Assembly (NCBI GenBank): GCA_034638255.1 | Contig: JAWPGT010000004.1 | Span: forward strand, 310,001 to 374,000 | Direction: 5' to 3' | Length of the DNA stretch: 64,000 nucleotides | DNA from: Coprinus comatus | Lineage: Eukaryota; Basidiomycota; Agaricomycetes; Agaricales; Agaricaceae | In this document: positions 22,364-34,839 of the stretch, in pieces | Numbering within the stretch: the first letter of the stretch is position 1 | How the letters are laid out: every line of letters starts with the position of its first letter | Program-made: the position numbers and the translations under genes | The notes under the pieces: model-generated | Database searches by the model: none | What the model was told of the DNA's origin: nothing | Seen by the model: the letters and a program-made list of their open reading frames with translations, nothing else

Positions 22364-25300
22364 CTACCTCCGCTCACCTCCTCGTCCTTTGCTCTCGTCT
22401 TTGTTCTTGTTCAAAATCCCCATCAACACTTTCTGTGCCTTCGTGCGCTCCTTCTCCGTCACTCCTACACCGTCCAGCATCCGTAGCCGTTCACATGCCC
22501 CCATGATCAGCCCTCGGTACGCTAATCGTCCGAGATACAGCTCGTCCGGCAGATCCCGTCGGAACTTGGCATCGAGCTCTTGCCAGCTGCTGTTGTTTTC
22601 CTCACTATCTTTCCCTCGCTGATCCCCTCCACTAGTCCCGTTCCTGCTTTCTGAAGGTTGCAGTGCACCAGGCACGTCCTTGACCAGCAGTGGCAAATAC
22701 CATCCTAGCGTACATGGGTTCATCCTAAAAGCAAATCAGCCATCACTAAACTGGGTGGACTGAAAACCAGTCGAGCAATGTGGTTCAATTCAGATTAAAC
22801 ATGTCATGTTCCAAATGCCACTTAAACAACCCAAGTCATAGACAGACCACATGGTTGTAATATAAATAGCGATTCCCCGAGAGAAGAATTGAACAATTGT
22901 GTATGAAATGAAAACAAAAAAGAACCACCACACAACGAGAGCCAATATAAGAACAAGAGAGGACACATTGAAGTGTGGTCCAATTCCAATATAGCAAGTC
23001 GGGGCAGAGGAAAACAAAGGCAAGAGCTAATGGAAAACAAAGCGTACCTGAAATCAAGCATCTCGACGTCCGGCATGCGCTGTACAAGACGGATCAACGG
23101 TTTTGTTTTCTTCAACCGCGAACCAATGATGGTTAGTTTCTCCAATCTCGTGAGGTCCTCCAGTGGCCGAGCATCTTCCAGGAAGTTGTAGTTCAGATTC
23201 AGCACTCGTAAATTCGGAGCTAGTTTTCCCATATCCTCGGGCAACGCGGTTAACCGACACGCGGCGACTTCCAGGTAGATCAAGTTATAACATGCTTCTG
23301 AAATGAATGTAGGTTGGAGTGGGTTGCCTAAGAGTGTGTGATATTGGAACCTCAGGAACGTTACGTAGTGCATTTGAGAAACTCACCTGACAGATACAAG
23401 CGTTTTACATCGCGGATGTCCCGAGTAGGAAGATTACTGTATCCCAACCAGCAACGACATAGCATAATTAGATGGGTAAAACGCAGTAAACCTATTAGTG
23501 AAATTTATTTCATCCGTTATAAAAATAACACTCACAGTCCACGCCCACTTTGATTCCGCAACGAAACATTCTCCAACTTGGTTAGTCGATTCAGTTTGAG
23601 TAAATGCGTCAGGGAGTTGTTGTCCGCATACAATGTACGGAGGTTGACAAATACTCCGGCATCCAATTGACGGAGTCGATTACCACTCAGACGGAGTATC
23701 CGTAATCGAGGCAAAGTCCCTCCAATCTCCAATGTTTTGAGACAATTATTATCTAAGAAACGACCCTTGATTAGAAACCATAATACAGAGTAGTGTTGTT
23801 TGGATGAGGCAGTGAATGGCCAGGGGTATCCATCAATGACCACGGGTCTGATAATTGTCAATGATATGATATTTATCATCCTCACTTTGATGAAAAAGCT
23901 CGCCCTTACACACCGATTATCATCAAAACACATACCTAGATTCAATGCTATCAGGGAATGCAGTTTCTCGGCTCCAACGATATTTTCAACACGATTATGG
24001 CTCAAATTGAGCATTTCCAGTCGTTTCCTAGTGATATAAGACAATTACAACGAGGTTGGACAAGCTAAAATTTGGGCACAAACCATTTGAAACTTGCCAA
24101 ATCCACAGTTTGTATGAGGTTACTTTGCAGGCTCAATTTAATCAGCCCATCCAACTTCTGCAACCCATCCAGGCTTCTGATCTTGTTACCATCCGCTTTC
24201 AGCTCACGTAAGTGACGTAGGCATTCCAATTCTAAATGTTAATTCGGATTCAAATAAACATATGTGGGAGAAGGAGTAACATACGACAAAGTGAATCAAG
24301 ATCGTTGTGACTTATGTCAAGGTTTTCAAGGTTGAGTAGGTGACTGAAGGAAGTAAGCCCACTGAGTCTATAGGTCAAGAAGTGTCAAAGTGCAGAGTGG
24401 CGCGTTAGATGTGTCAGGGTCAAAATACAATGTAAGGGGCTCACCTGTTTGATGCGACAGATAATGTCCTCAAGGAATCGGGAACCCCGCTTAGCCAAGC
24501 TAATTCATTTGAATTACTGAGCTTTCATCAATACTTCACGTTCGCTAATAAGCAGTATATTGACCTACAGGTTTAACGCATCCAGGCGAGGCAAAAATTC
24601 CTTCAGTCTAGCCACACTCTCCAAGTTCTTACCTGAGAGATCGATTGAACTAAGCTCTTCCCAGTAAGGTTCGAATGGTTGCACATCTGTTATCACAGTG
24701 ACAAGCCGATCATGCGAGACGCCGAATGAACATTCGGTTAGGAATGTTCCATTGGCCTTGCTGATATCTTGTTTAGGTGTTGTACGGTGTGTTTGAGATC
24801 GCGAGAATATCCGTGTTGAAGTATCACCTTTGCCTCCCTTGAGCCTTCGGTTGCTCAATGGTTCAAGTTCCTCTCCACGGAATGAACTACCCTTGGATGG
24901 CGAGGAGTCATCCTCATCAATATCTACGGAAAAATATGATAAATAGTCAATCTATTTGGGATGCCTAAGAACCCATACCGGAACCTTCCAATGCCTGCAT
25001 CATTTCCTCTATTCGTTTAGATCTAGCAGAAGGCATGGCTCCGTTTGCGGAGCTACTGCTAACATCATCAAGCAAGAATTGTGTACCTGCCGAGCTGGTC
25101 GAGTCGTTTAATCCCTGGATAGGTCCGTCGCGCTTTCCATCAGAAAAGCTGACCGATCGTCGGTGACCCTTCTCTTGTAATGGAGTTTGATATCTATTGC
25201 GATTTGGGTCTTTCAGTACTGAATTAGGTGTCGTATTGTGGCTTTTGAGGGCTGAACGTATCCCAGTAGAGTCTGGAGCGGGCGTGAACGGGGCTTGTAA

Positions 25301-27515
25301 AGCTGAAGCATGAACATTGTCAACGGTGTGAAAGTCGTCATCCTCCGAATCGAATTCCAAAGGTCTGCTATGCGGTTGGACAAGTTCCACATTATCATCG
25401 GAATCAGTTGTCTGAGCATCGTCATCGATGTCATTTGGATCCACGCCCGTCATGACACTTAGTATATGAGACGAAGCATCAGTAGAGAAACTCATCAAAT
25501 CAGCCTCCTCCTCGTCTAATCGTTCCTCTATTCGACCAACCCTATCCAAGACAGAATATAGGCCTTGTCGAGCTGTTCCATCCTCCCCAGAATTATCAGA
25601 ATCATCCTCATTTCTGGTTTCATCTCTGAGACTCTCAATGTCAACAAAGGGATCTTCACTTGGTTCACTCGGCTGTGACTCTTGGTGCACTACTGTATTT
25701 TTGACCCAACGCGAATGAACCTTGTCAAAAACCATGTCTCCGTATCTATCTGGAAGTGATGGAACATCCTGAGGTGCAATGGTTCGAATGTGCGCTGGGC
25801 CCAGATGTTTGACAAAAGATGGCGCACTCCCGGAAGTGACGGTTGTTCCACCAGCTGTGCTAGAAGAAACAAAACGGTTGAGCTCTTCGGTCGCACCGGC
25901 ACGGGCAGAAGCCTGCGGATGTGAAGGAGGAGTAATTGATAAAATAGGGGGGTCTGAATGAATTATGACCTGAGGTGGGTTCGCAGTTGCTGAAAGAGAC
26001 ATTCTAGATAGACCATCCGTCAAACTATGACGTCTAGATTGGCTGCCAGCACTCGTATTGGTACTCCTTCGAAATGATTCTCTAGGAGAAGAAAGCGCGC
26101 TCCCAAAACCTGACGAAAACACTCAGTGGTTTGTCTGGTTTGTTTAGTTGAAAATGACGATTACTGTTTATTGAAACCGAAGCCTCCGGGGACGAAGCTG
26201 CTGATGATCCCAACCCTTTCCCACCCTGGCTTGTTGACAGAGAAATGTCTGTTTCTCCAGAAAATATACGTTTCTGGCTCTTCACGTCCTGCTTGATCTG
26301 AGCCATTAGTGCCTCGGCCTGTTGGCGATATGATGAAGAAGAATATTGGCTGCGTCCAGATCCATGAGGCGAAGATGAGATAGATCGACCATTAGAATTA
26401 TCTTTGGGAATGGCTAGATAGTTGTCTGTTCATACACAAGCACATCAGTTTCCATCTTGAGATAGATTGCAGAAAGGCTCCAAACCTTTCGCCGAAGGTT
26501 GTTTCACATTTTGTCCCACGTTTTCTTCAGGCGATATTTGGGAACTATCACGAGCAGTGACAGTCGTGGAGACAGTAGAGAAGTCGCGCGCAGACTTGAT
26601 TTGTTGCATCAAGTGTTTCGATTCTCCAACATAGTCCTTTCCAGTTAACTTTGGTCTTGATATCACTGCTTGAGATCCAGCACCTTCACCATAATAGTCG
26701 GTCAGCGGACTGAGCTTTATGCGTTTCGCACTGCGCAAGTGAGAGACATTTGTGACAGAAGCATGCCCTGTCACCTCGGAAACTCGGGATAATTGTGTGA
26801 AGCTCGTAGGCGAGGGCGTAGTTCCTGTCGCAGATGGCGTATTAACTGCTATTGAGTCCACTAGAGCTGATAGATGTTCTCGGGTATATGTATCATAATG
26901 ATATTGAAAGAGTCGTAAGGGATGTTCTGTCTGGGGTCTAGGTTGAAAGATGGTGGGTGGAACTGGTGTGCTCTGTGCTTGTGGGAACCTAGGTTGGAGA
27001 GAGGCTGCCCTTTCTCGTGGCACGGTGAACGTGAATTGACAAGCCAAGGTTGGATTGTGTCCACCAACCGCTGCGGCAGTTGTTTCTGGACTTCGGTGAT
27101 TTGAAGATTCTTGACTAACCGGTGATGAGGCGCTATCCGCGTATGATAGTTGATCGTTGGATTGAGTCGGTGAAGGTGGTTCAAACATCCGTTCCAGTGG
27201 CAATGGAGTAAAAATATCTTTGATTAAACCCTTCTTCTGACCAGGAATCTTGGGTAGAAATCGTGCATCGGGTGCATCTTCCCGTACCAGAAATGTTCCA
27301 TGAGTAGCTTGTTGCGTTCCCTGTGTCGTTTCTTGTGCAAGAGCACTGTTCGTATGTATTTGTGTCGCAAGTGGGGAAGTGAGAGAAACAGAATGAGTGC
27401 CATAGGTTACATTTTCTTGACCTTCATCTTCGTCATCAGGTTCGATATCAACCCATTCATCTTGCAGCTCTTCTGTTTGCCATCCGGGTGCCGATGAGAT
27501 AGGGAGTTGTGCCAT
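22364..27515 (-). CDS. Nud1/Cdc11-type septation initiation (mitotic exit) scaffold with C-terminal leucine-rich repeats
   Basis: ATG 27515 (MAQLPISSAPGWQTEELQDE) to the stop at 22364, roughly 1,400 residues in many exons. The N-terminus has the WQTEELQDEWVDIE motif seen at the start of Nud1/Cdc11 proteins. A long disordered region follows, rich in S, T, Q and P. In it, PDRYGDMVFDKVHSRWVKN (about 25700-25760) matches the family motif that recruits downstream kinases. Acidic clusters come next, then leucine-rich repeats from about 24860 downward: ELSSIDLSGKNLESVARLKE, LEMLNLSHNRVENIVGAEKL, LRILRLSGNRLRQLDAGVFV, LRVLNLNYNFLEDARPLEDL. The LRR domain ends with a cap containing MNPCTLGWYLPLLV. Family role: anchors the Cdc7/Dbf2 cascade at spindle pole bodies to time septation. 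The repeat introns are frequent and short. Confidence 0.85.
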
Positions 27516-30500
27516 GATTCGCGATTAGACGCGTTCACAGGTGCTGCATAGTAAGTAGTTGACTGAAGAGGCAATCAACACTCAAAGAATCACGTGATAA
27601 TTATGACCTACCCAAGTTATTTTTAGTCCCAGTGATTTCTCCCTGTGATACATCATATATTCAACATTCAATTATCAGTGGTATATGTTCTTTTTTAACT
27701 TAGGCTCTTTATCTTTTTTGGGCGATATATATAAGCCCAAGAAAAAGGTTAAGGTATCGAAAGCTCGTTATTTCCAATAGACTTTTCTCGCTATATATCA
27801 AGTTATCACCATCGCTGTGGGCTGTAAGGCATAAGCTGAGAGCCATCTCCGGAGACGAGCCAGCTATATACACCTACATTTCACGCTTACTGTGCGTATG
27901 TATACTAATTCATCACAATAATGATTTCCCTCCTGCTGATCAAATGACACTAATGGCAATATGTACTACATATGTAAAGTTTCATTCCTCAGGCTTGTAC
28001 TAGCAGGCGCTTACTAAACCACTTACTCTGGATAAGAGCTAGCATCAGAAAGGACTGGGTCCGTGCGCTGAATTTGTATACATAACCCTTGACCATCAAC
28101 TCAACATCTTGCAAAATCAAACGGTCCGAGAACAAAAGTCAAACGGTTGGCTTTAACCAGCGTTAAGCGATCTTTTGAAGATCTTGAAACTTGATCCTCG
28201 AACAACATCCGTAATCCGACGGTTGTCAGATGTCGGGCACGGTACGACTACACATTGAAAGCGATATTACGTCTATCAGACTGAGTCACGGGACATGTCA
28301 TGAGTTCCACATTTTGAGATATACTGCGAGGATTTTTGAAATCCCCATTGCCCCCTATGCAGATTCTATATCATTGTGTGAATACTTGGATATTGATATT
28401 CTAAATCGGTTCTAAATAGAGCGGAGTGAAGTCGAGCATATTGATCCGCAAATAAACGTAACCTCTTATTTCTGTTCCTGGTATAGCGCCGATAACTCTA
28501 TTACGGGGCACGAGCTCAGCTGGAAGCTGGAAGGCCTACTATTGTTTATCCCAGGCTTAACCGCCGATCAGTAGCATAGAATGATAAACCTGAGGTACTA
28601 ATGAAGCCGACAACACTACATCAGGTACTTCATAACACCCCATAAATCATTACTGCCTAGATACAGTGGTGTCAGGCATCGGGAGCCTATTTCCTCCTTT
28701 TAAACCCAAAGGGATACAAATTCAAGTGCGCTCACCCGAGCCGGTTGTTTCAGTGATTTGTAGATCACATACAAAGCAACGGCTGGATTCTTCTCGTGCT
28801 GTTCTCCGCAAGAGAGATCATACTTTACTTTAAACAATCGAAGCGATGGATGATGGACTATAACACCGTGATATTGGTATCAATCGTGCTTCAGAACCTG
28901 ATGATCATCTTGATGATGATGGTAGTCAACAATAGATATGTACTTCATAACACGACTGCACTTATTTAGGAGCGAGCCAAGTGCATCTGTATTTTAAGGT
29001 CAATTTGTCTTCTGGATTTGGAAAGACCAGAAGAATTTTCATTTATATCTAACGCCAGTTGCAGAAGCCTTTTCGCTGGATGGTGTCGATGAATAGGAAC
29101 CCTGTTTTATCGTAGGACCGCCTTCAATTGGCTCGATTTACCAGCGAGCTTGTGGTTTAATTTTCGGAGATACAGGGACGATGAAGAGTTTTAATTGAAC
29201 GACTCTAATTCAAGCAGAAGTAAGGGGAATTGATAAATTGATTCAATGAGGATTGACATGGACAGATGGTAGCAGTAAATCACTTGGGCGGGGTCAAGAG
29301 GAGCACTGCCCGCTCAAGACTTCTGTTTGGTACACACCAGTACTTTGGCACATGGAGATGCGATCGCCAATCCTCTAATCTTGTATTAGATGCAGTCTGG
29401 TTCCTGACGTGAGATTGATGCTGATTCCTTGATGCAGTCAGTGCTAGTAGTACCAGTGTTTGTGCGCACTATGAACGCATCTATCTGTCTTTGGACTATT
29501 AATATAATTGCAAGTTTTCACTTTCATGCACCAGCCAGTGAGTCACAGACTCTGACAAAACGGGTAGTTTCAGACCCACCTGCAGTCCGGAGTAGTCGGC
29601 GCTCAGATATCTATCGATGATAAAAATAGACTGTACATCATTTCCATTTTTCGATCCGGGTATACACCAAAATTGTGTTATTATTCCAATATCATGTTCC
29701 AATGTACCAGAGATATGACCTAGTAGTAAGAGCCAATCCTGATATTTGACTTGGGTAGGTATGAATACTTCAATATCAATCTGGAACATAAAATAAGATA
29801 TTCGCTATCTCCTACTAAAAATGCACTAATTACCCTTAGTGATAGGTAAGTCTTGAAAAAGAATTCCATGATCAGTTCCCTTACCGAGTACTGATTATCG
29901 TAGTATTTCCGGTTCATTTTTAATTTAATTTTGAGTCCGAGGACCACCGAGAGACACCGCCCAAAACAATGACGACCCACATGAATCCGCCGCGCAATAA
30001 GTACTACCAAATTTATATTTATATGAATATTCTCCTTCCAATGCCAACCAAAGCCGTAACCTTTACTGTATCTATGAGATAATGATATTTTATGCTCGGG
30101 AACATAAATGTACGGCGGTGATGTTTAATATACAACAGAGTCACTGCTATTGAACGTGACAATGGCAGATTGAGAACTCAAGAGGCGTCAGAAATCAGAC
30201 TGCCTGATGGATTGTCTATCTAAATGTCTATCTGTTAAATTAATTTCTTTTTTACTTCTGGTCCCCGTTGAGAAAATGCGGACCATATCGAAAAACGCCC
30301 TGTATAGTTCTATGTAGTATACACCTTCGATCTTCAATGAAGACATTCCTCGAACTCAGTGAACAATAGAGGTTTTCATGTCAACGGTATTACGTGGCCC
30401 TGAACAGAAATAGGACTACGTCATTTCCGCATCATCACAGTGTTATGTATTCTCAAATGACGTCAATGAGAGACAATGGTAATACTTGACCAACGCTTCG

Positions 30501-30552
30501 AAAATGGCGTACCGAAACCTTTCCTCTCTACACTCACAACCTGATTCAAATC
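27516..30552. other. 3.0-kb gene-poor region between Nud1 and Vip1 promoters
   Basis: Two divergent genes flank this spacer. The longest open frames are 60-96 codons and carry no known motif or plausible splice partner. Composition is AT-rich and unremarkable. There are no tandem arrays, no tRNA-like B box with a pairing T stem, and no transposon protein motif. Both flanks must contain promoters; I cannot define them. Confidence 0.5.
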
Positions 30553-31686
30553 ATGACATATCCCGTACAAGTATGCGCTTTTATCGAGAATTACGGAGAC
30601 TGTTGATTTAAATACCCAAGATTACTGGCTTGTCTCCTTCTACCTCACGGACGCAACTATACGACTTTTTCACGCAAGTATATCTACCATCTTTTTGTAA
30701 TAAATAGTCTAACCCTTCTATGATAGCTTCTGTGGCACGTAAGTTATCCTTCAATGTCTCTCAAAACCCGTATATATGCAATAAACATAAGCATACATTC
30801 CGTCGAGCAAGAAGAGAAATCTACTTCGGCAATAATCCATTTTGACAAAGCATCTGCTGCAAGAACAGCTCTGATGGTAAAACATTTACATATCTGCTCA
30901 CACTACACCGTGAAGTCTCTTACATCCCCGTCGCATAGTTAAATGGCGGTGCCCTTGATGGCGCTACTCTATCGGTAACTTCGGATGCGGTGGAAGAAAA
31001 TGACCCTGTCACGACAGAAGAAAATGTGACACACGTTGACCAGTCGGACAAACCTCGAGCAGCAAGTAAGTGAATAGTACATCCGCGATCTTTTTGGCAA
31101 ATATGAAGTTAATGTATTAGTTGCGGCTGAAATTCTCGCCAAAGGATACACCCTTTCTGAGCACATCCTGCAACGTTCAATCGAGATTGACCGTGAGTAG
31201 AAACACATGCTCATAGAACAAATTCTAAAAAACATCTCACTAGAAAAGCATGGAATTTCAAAGAAATTTTTAGATTACATGCATCAACTGGATGCAAAAG
31301 TTGGAGAGCGTGCATTTGGTCCTGACAAGAAGGTATCAACTTCAGTGCAAGAGAAAGTCGACGAGCAGATAAAACAAGCTAAAGCCCTTGACGAGAAGAA
31401 GGGATTCTCAAAGATAGCCCACGATGTAAGTTGCCTTGATCATGTTTATGACATGCTGGTCTTACAACTTTCGTTTCAGTACTACGAAAAGGCCATTTCA
31501 TCAGTAATTGGTCAGAAAGTGTTGGCTTTCTATACCAGTACGTCCAAACAGGTTCACGACATTCGTGAAGAGGCTCTTCGCATTGCACAAGAGGAGCAAA
31601 GGAAATCGGCGGCTCAGTCAACTATGTCGAAGGGATCTGAAGGTTTACCAACTGCTACCAGCCAGGCTGCTCCGACAGTCGTTTAG
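30553..31686 (+). CDS. vip1: Vip1-like RRM RNA-binding protein
   Basis: Eight exons give an exact 251-residue frame: 30553-30570, 30621-30673, 30727-30738, 30792-30876, 30939-31065, 31121-31192, 31244-31425 and 31480-31686. The N-terminal RRM reads VQITGLSPSTSRTQLYDFF, TFCGTIHSVEQEEKS, SAIIHFDKASAARTALML and NGGALDGATLSVTSD, so beta1, alpha1, beta2, RNP1-like beta3 and alpha2 are all present. The C-terminal half has the family stretches AAEILAKGYTLSEHILQRSI and KKFLDYMHQLDAKVGERAFG, and a helical tail. Intron 2 starts with GC (CAC|GCAAGT) and exon 3 is only 12 nt. Family role: RNA binding; the S. pombe homologue is Vip1, of uncertain function. An ATG at 30754 gives a tempting but wrong start that lacks RRM helix 1. 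Confidence 0.9.
30727..30738 (+). other. 12-nt microexon flanked by a GC-AG intron in the Vip1-like gene
   Basis: CTTCTGTGGCAC supplies the FCG of the RRM motif DFFTFCGTI. It is preceded by the intron 30674-30726 (donor GCAAGT, acceptor GATAG) and followed by 30739-30791 (donor GTAAGT, acceptor ATAAG). Both introns are 53 nt. The phases of all eight exons sum to a multiple of three only with this exon. Confidence 0.8.
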
Positions 31687-32209
31687 GTACCAATATTATG
31701 CTATGATTAGTCTTGAAGGACATAACTCTTACTGATTATTACTTCATCATGGACTACTATATAAATTTGATATTATATATGCATGGCTAAACGTTGTATA
31801 CCAGCCTAGGCTAACCTGGCCCCTGTCCTTTAATGTTAAATAGAGCGTGCTAATAACTACCAAAAAGGAAACACAAGTCTTTGGTCAGAGCAAAAATCTT
31901 TGTTCCCGTTTTTCACTCCCCACACACTTGCATTAAAAAGCACCATCACACCGAAAAAGGCGTCCTTAATTATGGTGGGAATTTTTATTTTCACACACAC
32001 ACAATCTATTGCAATTTCGCGCCCTTAGGGCCATTCCTCACTGAGCTTATCGGCCGTTCGATTATGTGTGAATTTAAATCGGCCGATGAGGTCTGTGGTT
32101 TCCTATCTAAGCAAAGACAGAGCCAATTGTTACTGGAGACTACATTTAGTCCTCTGGTTGGGCGTGAACCAGGAATCTAGTCTCTAAACCCCCAACAGCA
32201 GATGCAAAC
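31687..32209. other. Intergenic region, Vip1-like gene to methyltransferase gene
   Basis: A 523-bp AT-rich gap between two plus-strand genes. The 99-codon frame at 31881-32180 shows no motif and overlaps a likely promoter. A CA-rich stretch (TTCACACACACACAAT) is at about 31990-32005. Nothing else is recognised. Confidence 0.45.
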
Positions 32210-33203
32210 ATGGTTAACTTTGTGACGGAAAATGATAATAGCGAGAGGGACACAACCTGGGATGTTAACAAATACAACAAAATAGCTTCCTTTGTTTATT
32301 CAGCTGCATTTGTCTCACCAGTCCTCGAATTACTGAATCCTCGTCCTGGGGAACGGATCATAGACTTCGGATGCGGCAGTGGCGAGGTTAGTCTCGAGAT
32401 AGCAAAGGTGGTGGAGAGGAAGAAGGGGGGATTAGTGGTTGGCGTGGACTTGAGTGAGAGCATGGTAGGTCTAAATGTCATCATGAATTGTCATAGAACT
32501 CACATTAGCGGAACTATTAGATTGAAAAGGCTCGCCAAAATGGGATCCGTCACGCCTTCGTGTCTGATATCCAGAACTTGGACATACCTGACGAGCTTTG
32601 GGAGGTGCAAGATCGATTTGATGCCGTGTTCAGTAATGCTTCTCTCCACTGGTGTAAAACAGACCCCCAAGGTGTGCTAAGAGCAGCTAGGCGTGTGCTA
32701 CGACCAGGAGGTCGTCTTGTTGCCGAAATGGGTGGTTTTTTGAACTGCATAGGTGAGAGTCTATTTCACTCTCGTATCTTGTTTTTGTGACACAGTTTAG
32801 GAGTTCGATCTGCGATACACCGAGTTATGAAGAGCAGAGGGTACAATCCCGAAGCTACGGATCCTTGGTATTTTCCCTCAATGGAGGATTATGTGAAGGT
32901 ACGCGAGCTGAAAGTTTAATTTTTTACCCAAGCTTATTCTATTGATTTTTGTAGTTGCTTGTCACAGCTGGGTTTCAGCCGATCCATATGTCATTGATGC
33001 CTCGTATTACACCACTAGCGTCTGGGCTCTATGACTGGCTGGATCTCTTTGTACGGAAGACGTTCTTGAAAGAATTGTCAGATATGGAAGCGAAAGAAGT
33101 CATGGAGGAGGTCGTTGAACAATGTCGGGTTGATTGTCAGGACGAAAGTGGGAAGTGGGCACTGGTATACATGCGATTACGCTTCTCTGCAGTCATTAAT
33201 TAA
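32210..33203 (+). CDS. Class I SAM-dependent methyltransferase (Methyltransf_11/25 type)
   Basis: ATG 32210 (MVNFVTENDNSERDTTWDVN) to TAA 33203, four exons. Motif I is clear: ERIIDFGCGSGEVSLEIAK. The acidic residue that holds SAM is in VVGVDLSESM. Post-motif text reads ARQNGIRHAFVSDIQNLDI, FDAVFSNASLHWC (motif IV region) and RRVLRPGGRLVAEMGG (motif V/VI region), as in trans-aconitate-type and ubiE-type enzymes. Introns lie near 32464-32523, about 32750-32797 and 32898-32954. The C-terminal third (ASGLYDWLDLFVRKTFLKEL) is a helical cap likely to set substrate choice. No signal peptide or membrane segment, so probably cytosolic. A small-molecule acid or amine acceptor is a guess; the substrate is not readable. 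Confidence 0.85.
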
Positions 33204-33356
33204 TTTTTGTAATGTATTTTTGGTTAGCGCCAGGTGCCAAGTAAGGAGCTCCCGGTATAAGCACGTGATGTAAAACACTTCATTGTCATCATCCCAACAT
33301 GATCCCTTCTGATTATATTTACTAAGTTTTGCTTCCACATTCCGCTTTCAATAACC

Positions 33357-34839
33357 ATGTCCAGACATATAGGACATGTCGTGAAGGACCACCCGCAGCC
33401 AGCCAAGGAAGATACTACAGAATCAGTAGCTAAAGGGGTGAACCAGTCACTCCGTTCATCTGTTGTGGTGCCAGCTCTCTTGGACTTGTACTCGGTACTC
33501 GTTTCATATTTCTGGACAAAACTGGAAAACTAATATTAGATAGATCATAGGACTTGTGCTTGGCGGATGTTGCACGTACGTCCACTTTACCCAGATCTTG
33601 AACTAATCGTTGACCTTTTGTGGAATAGAAACGTTTGGGCGTATGAAGAATTGCTCCTCGTTAACCCTCGCATTGGTATGCAAGAACACATGACTTCATT
33701 CCCAAAAAAATTAATGGTATTGCAGGTTCTGCCCTCACATTCTCTCAGATGCTTTTCATTACTTTACAGTCACTCCCATCCTTCCTTTTACTCACAAAAG
33801 GTGACTTGTTGCCACGACTCAAGCCTCGCCAGGTTCCTCTACATCAATGGGGCCTTCAAGTCCTTGTACTTATAGCGGGGTCACTACTAAATAACTGGGT
33901 ATTTGCCTACAAAGTACCACTAACAATCCAGATTGTCTTCCGTTCCGGCAGTGCGAATCCCCTCTCATGGCTTATTGTGCTATTTATTCACCTTAACTCT
34001 AGGTTTAGCGGTTTCTATGCTATTTGGTGTGCTGTTTCTTGGGAAGAAATATTCATTACGACAAATTGTCAGTTCAACCTCCAGTCATCGACAGATCGTT
34101 CCACTTATACATATTTTGTATATATCTAGTTCTCTATCGTCATTGTGAGCGTGGGTGTTATTCTTGCAACCCTCTCCAGGCCAACCACTTCCTCGAAAGC
34201 CTCTCAAATTCCACCACCATGGACACCTGAAGAACTGCGAGCATATGCAATTGGTATAGCAATGCTCATTGTCTCTCTCTTCTGTACCGGTCTCCTCGGT
34301 CTCCTTCAAGAGAAGACGTACAGCAAATATGGACCTTGTTGGAAAGAAGGTGTATTTTATACCGTGAGTTCTTATGGAAGTTTGGGCGAATTGTTGGCGC
34401 TGATTCGTGTGACATTCAGCATGCTCTTTCATTGCCAGCCTTTTTATTCTTAGGGTCTGATGTCACTCAGGGATTGACCAGCCTGGCAAATGGTTCTTCT
34501 CGAACCACAGCGACAATTGCATATTCTGTACTGGCCGGAAATCTAATTTCTCAATACGTTTGCGTATCAGGTGTGAATCGTCTATCTTCAGTTCGTCGAT
34601 TTTAGTTCCAATCTCTCTGGTACACTACCCTCAGAACTGATTTCTTTTTTTTGTAGCAAGTATCCTCCGTTTCAACACAGATAGTGCTTACGGCGCGTAA
34701 AGCGATCAGTTTGTGTTTCAGTGTCTGGTGGTTCGGTAATGGATGGAATGTGCAACTTGCAATAGGAGCTGCGATGGTTTTCCTTGGCAGTATCCTATAT
34801 ACCACTGCCGGGACTTCAAGTAAGGAGAAAAAAGAATAG
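33357..34839 (+). CDS. YEA4: YEA4/SLC35B4-type UDP-N-acetylglucosamine (UDP-xylose) transporter
   Basis: ATG 33357 (MSRHIGHVVKDHPQPAKEDT) to TAG 34839. Splicing gives a polytopic protein: SIIGLVLGGCCTNVWAYEEL, ALTFSQMLFITLQSL, then PRQVPLHQWGLQVLVLIAGS, LLNNWVFAYKVPLTIQIVFR, SGSLAVSMLFGVLFLGKKYS, VIVSVGVILATLS, AIGIAMLIVSLFCTGLLGLL and GWNVQLAIGAAMVFLGSILY. The NNWVFxYKVPLxxxIxFRSGS run is the signature of the SLC35B4/YEA4 group within the UAA transporter family. Seven or so introns of about 45-55 nt are removed, including 33951-34000. The C-terminus ends in a lysine-rich tail (SSKEKKE), a typical COPI-type ER retrieval signal, so an ER/Golgi location is inferred. It would supply UDP-GlcNAc for chitin or glycan synthesis. 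Confidence 0.88.

Noticed and set aside
30754..30876. Apparent in-frame deletion of RRM helix 1 in the Vip1-like protein
   Set aside because: The missing helix is encoded by upstream exons (30621-30673 and 30727-30738) once a GC-AG intron is accepted; all phases then agree.
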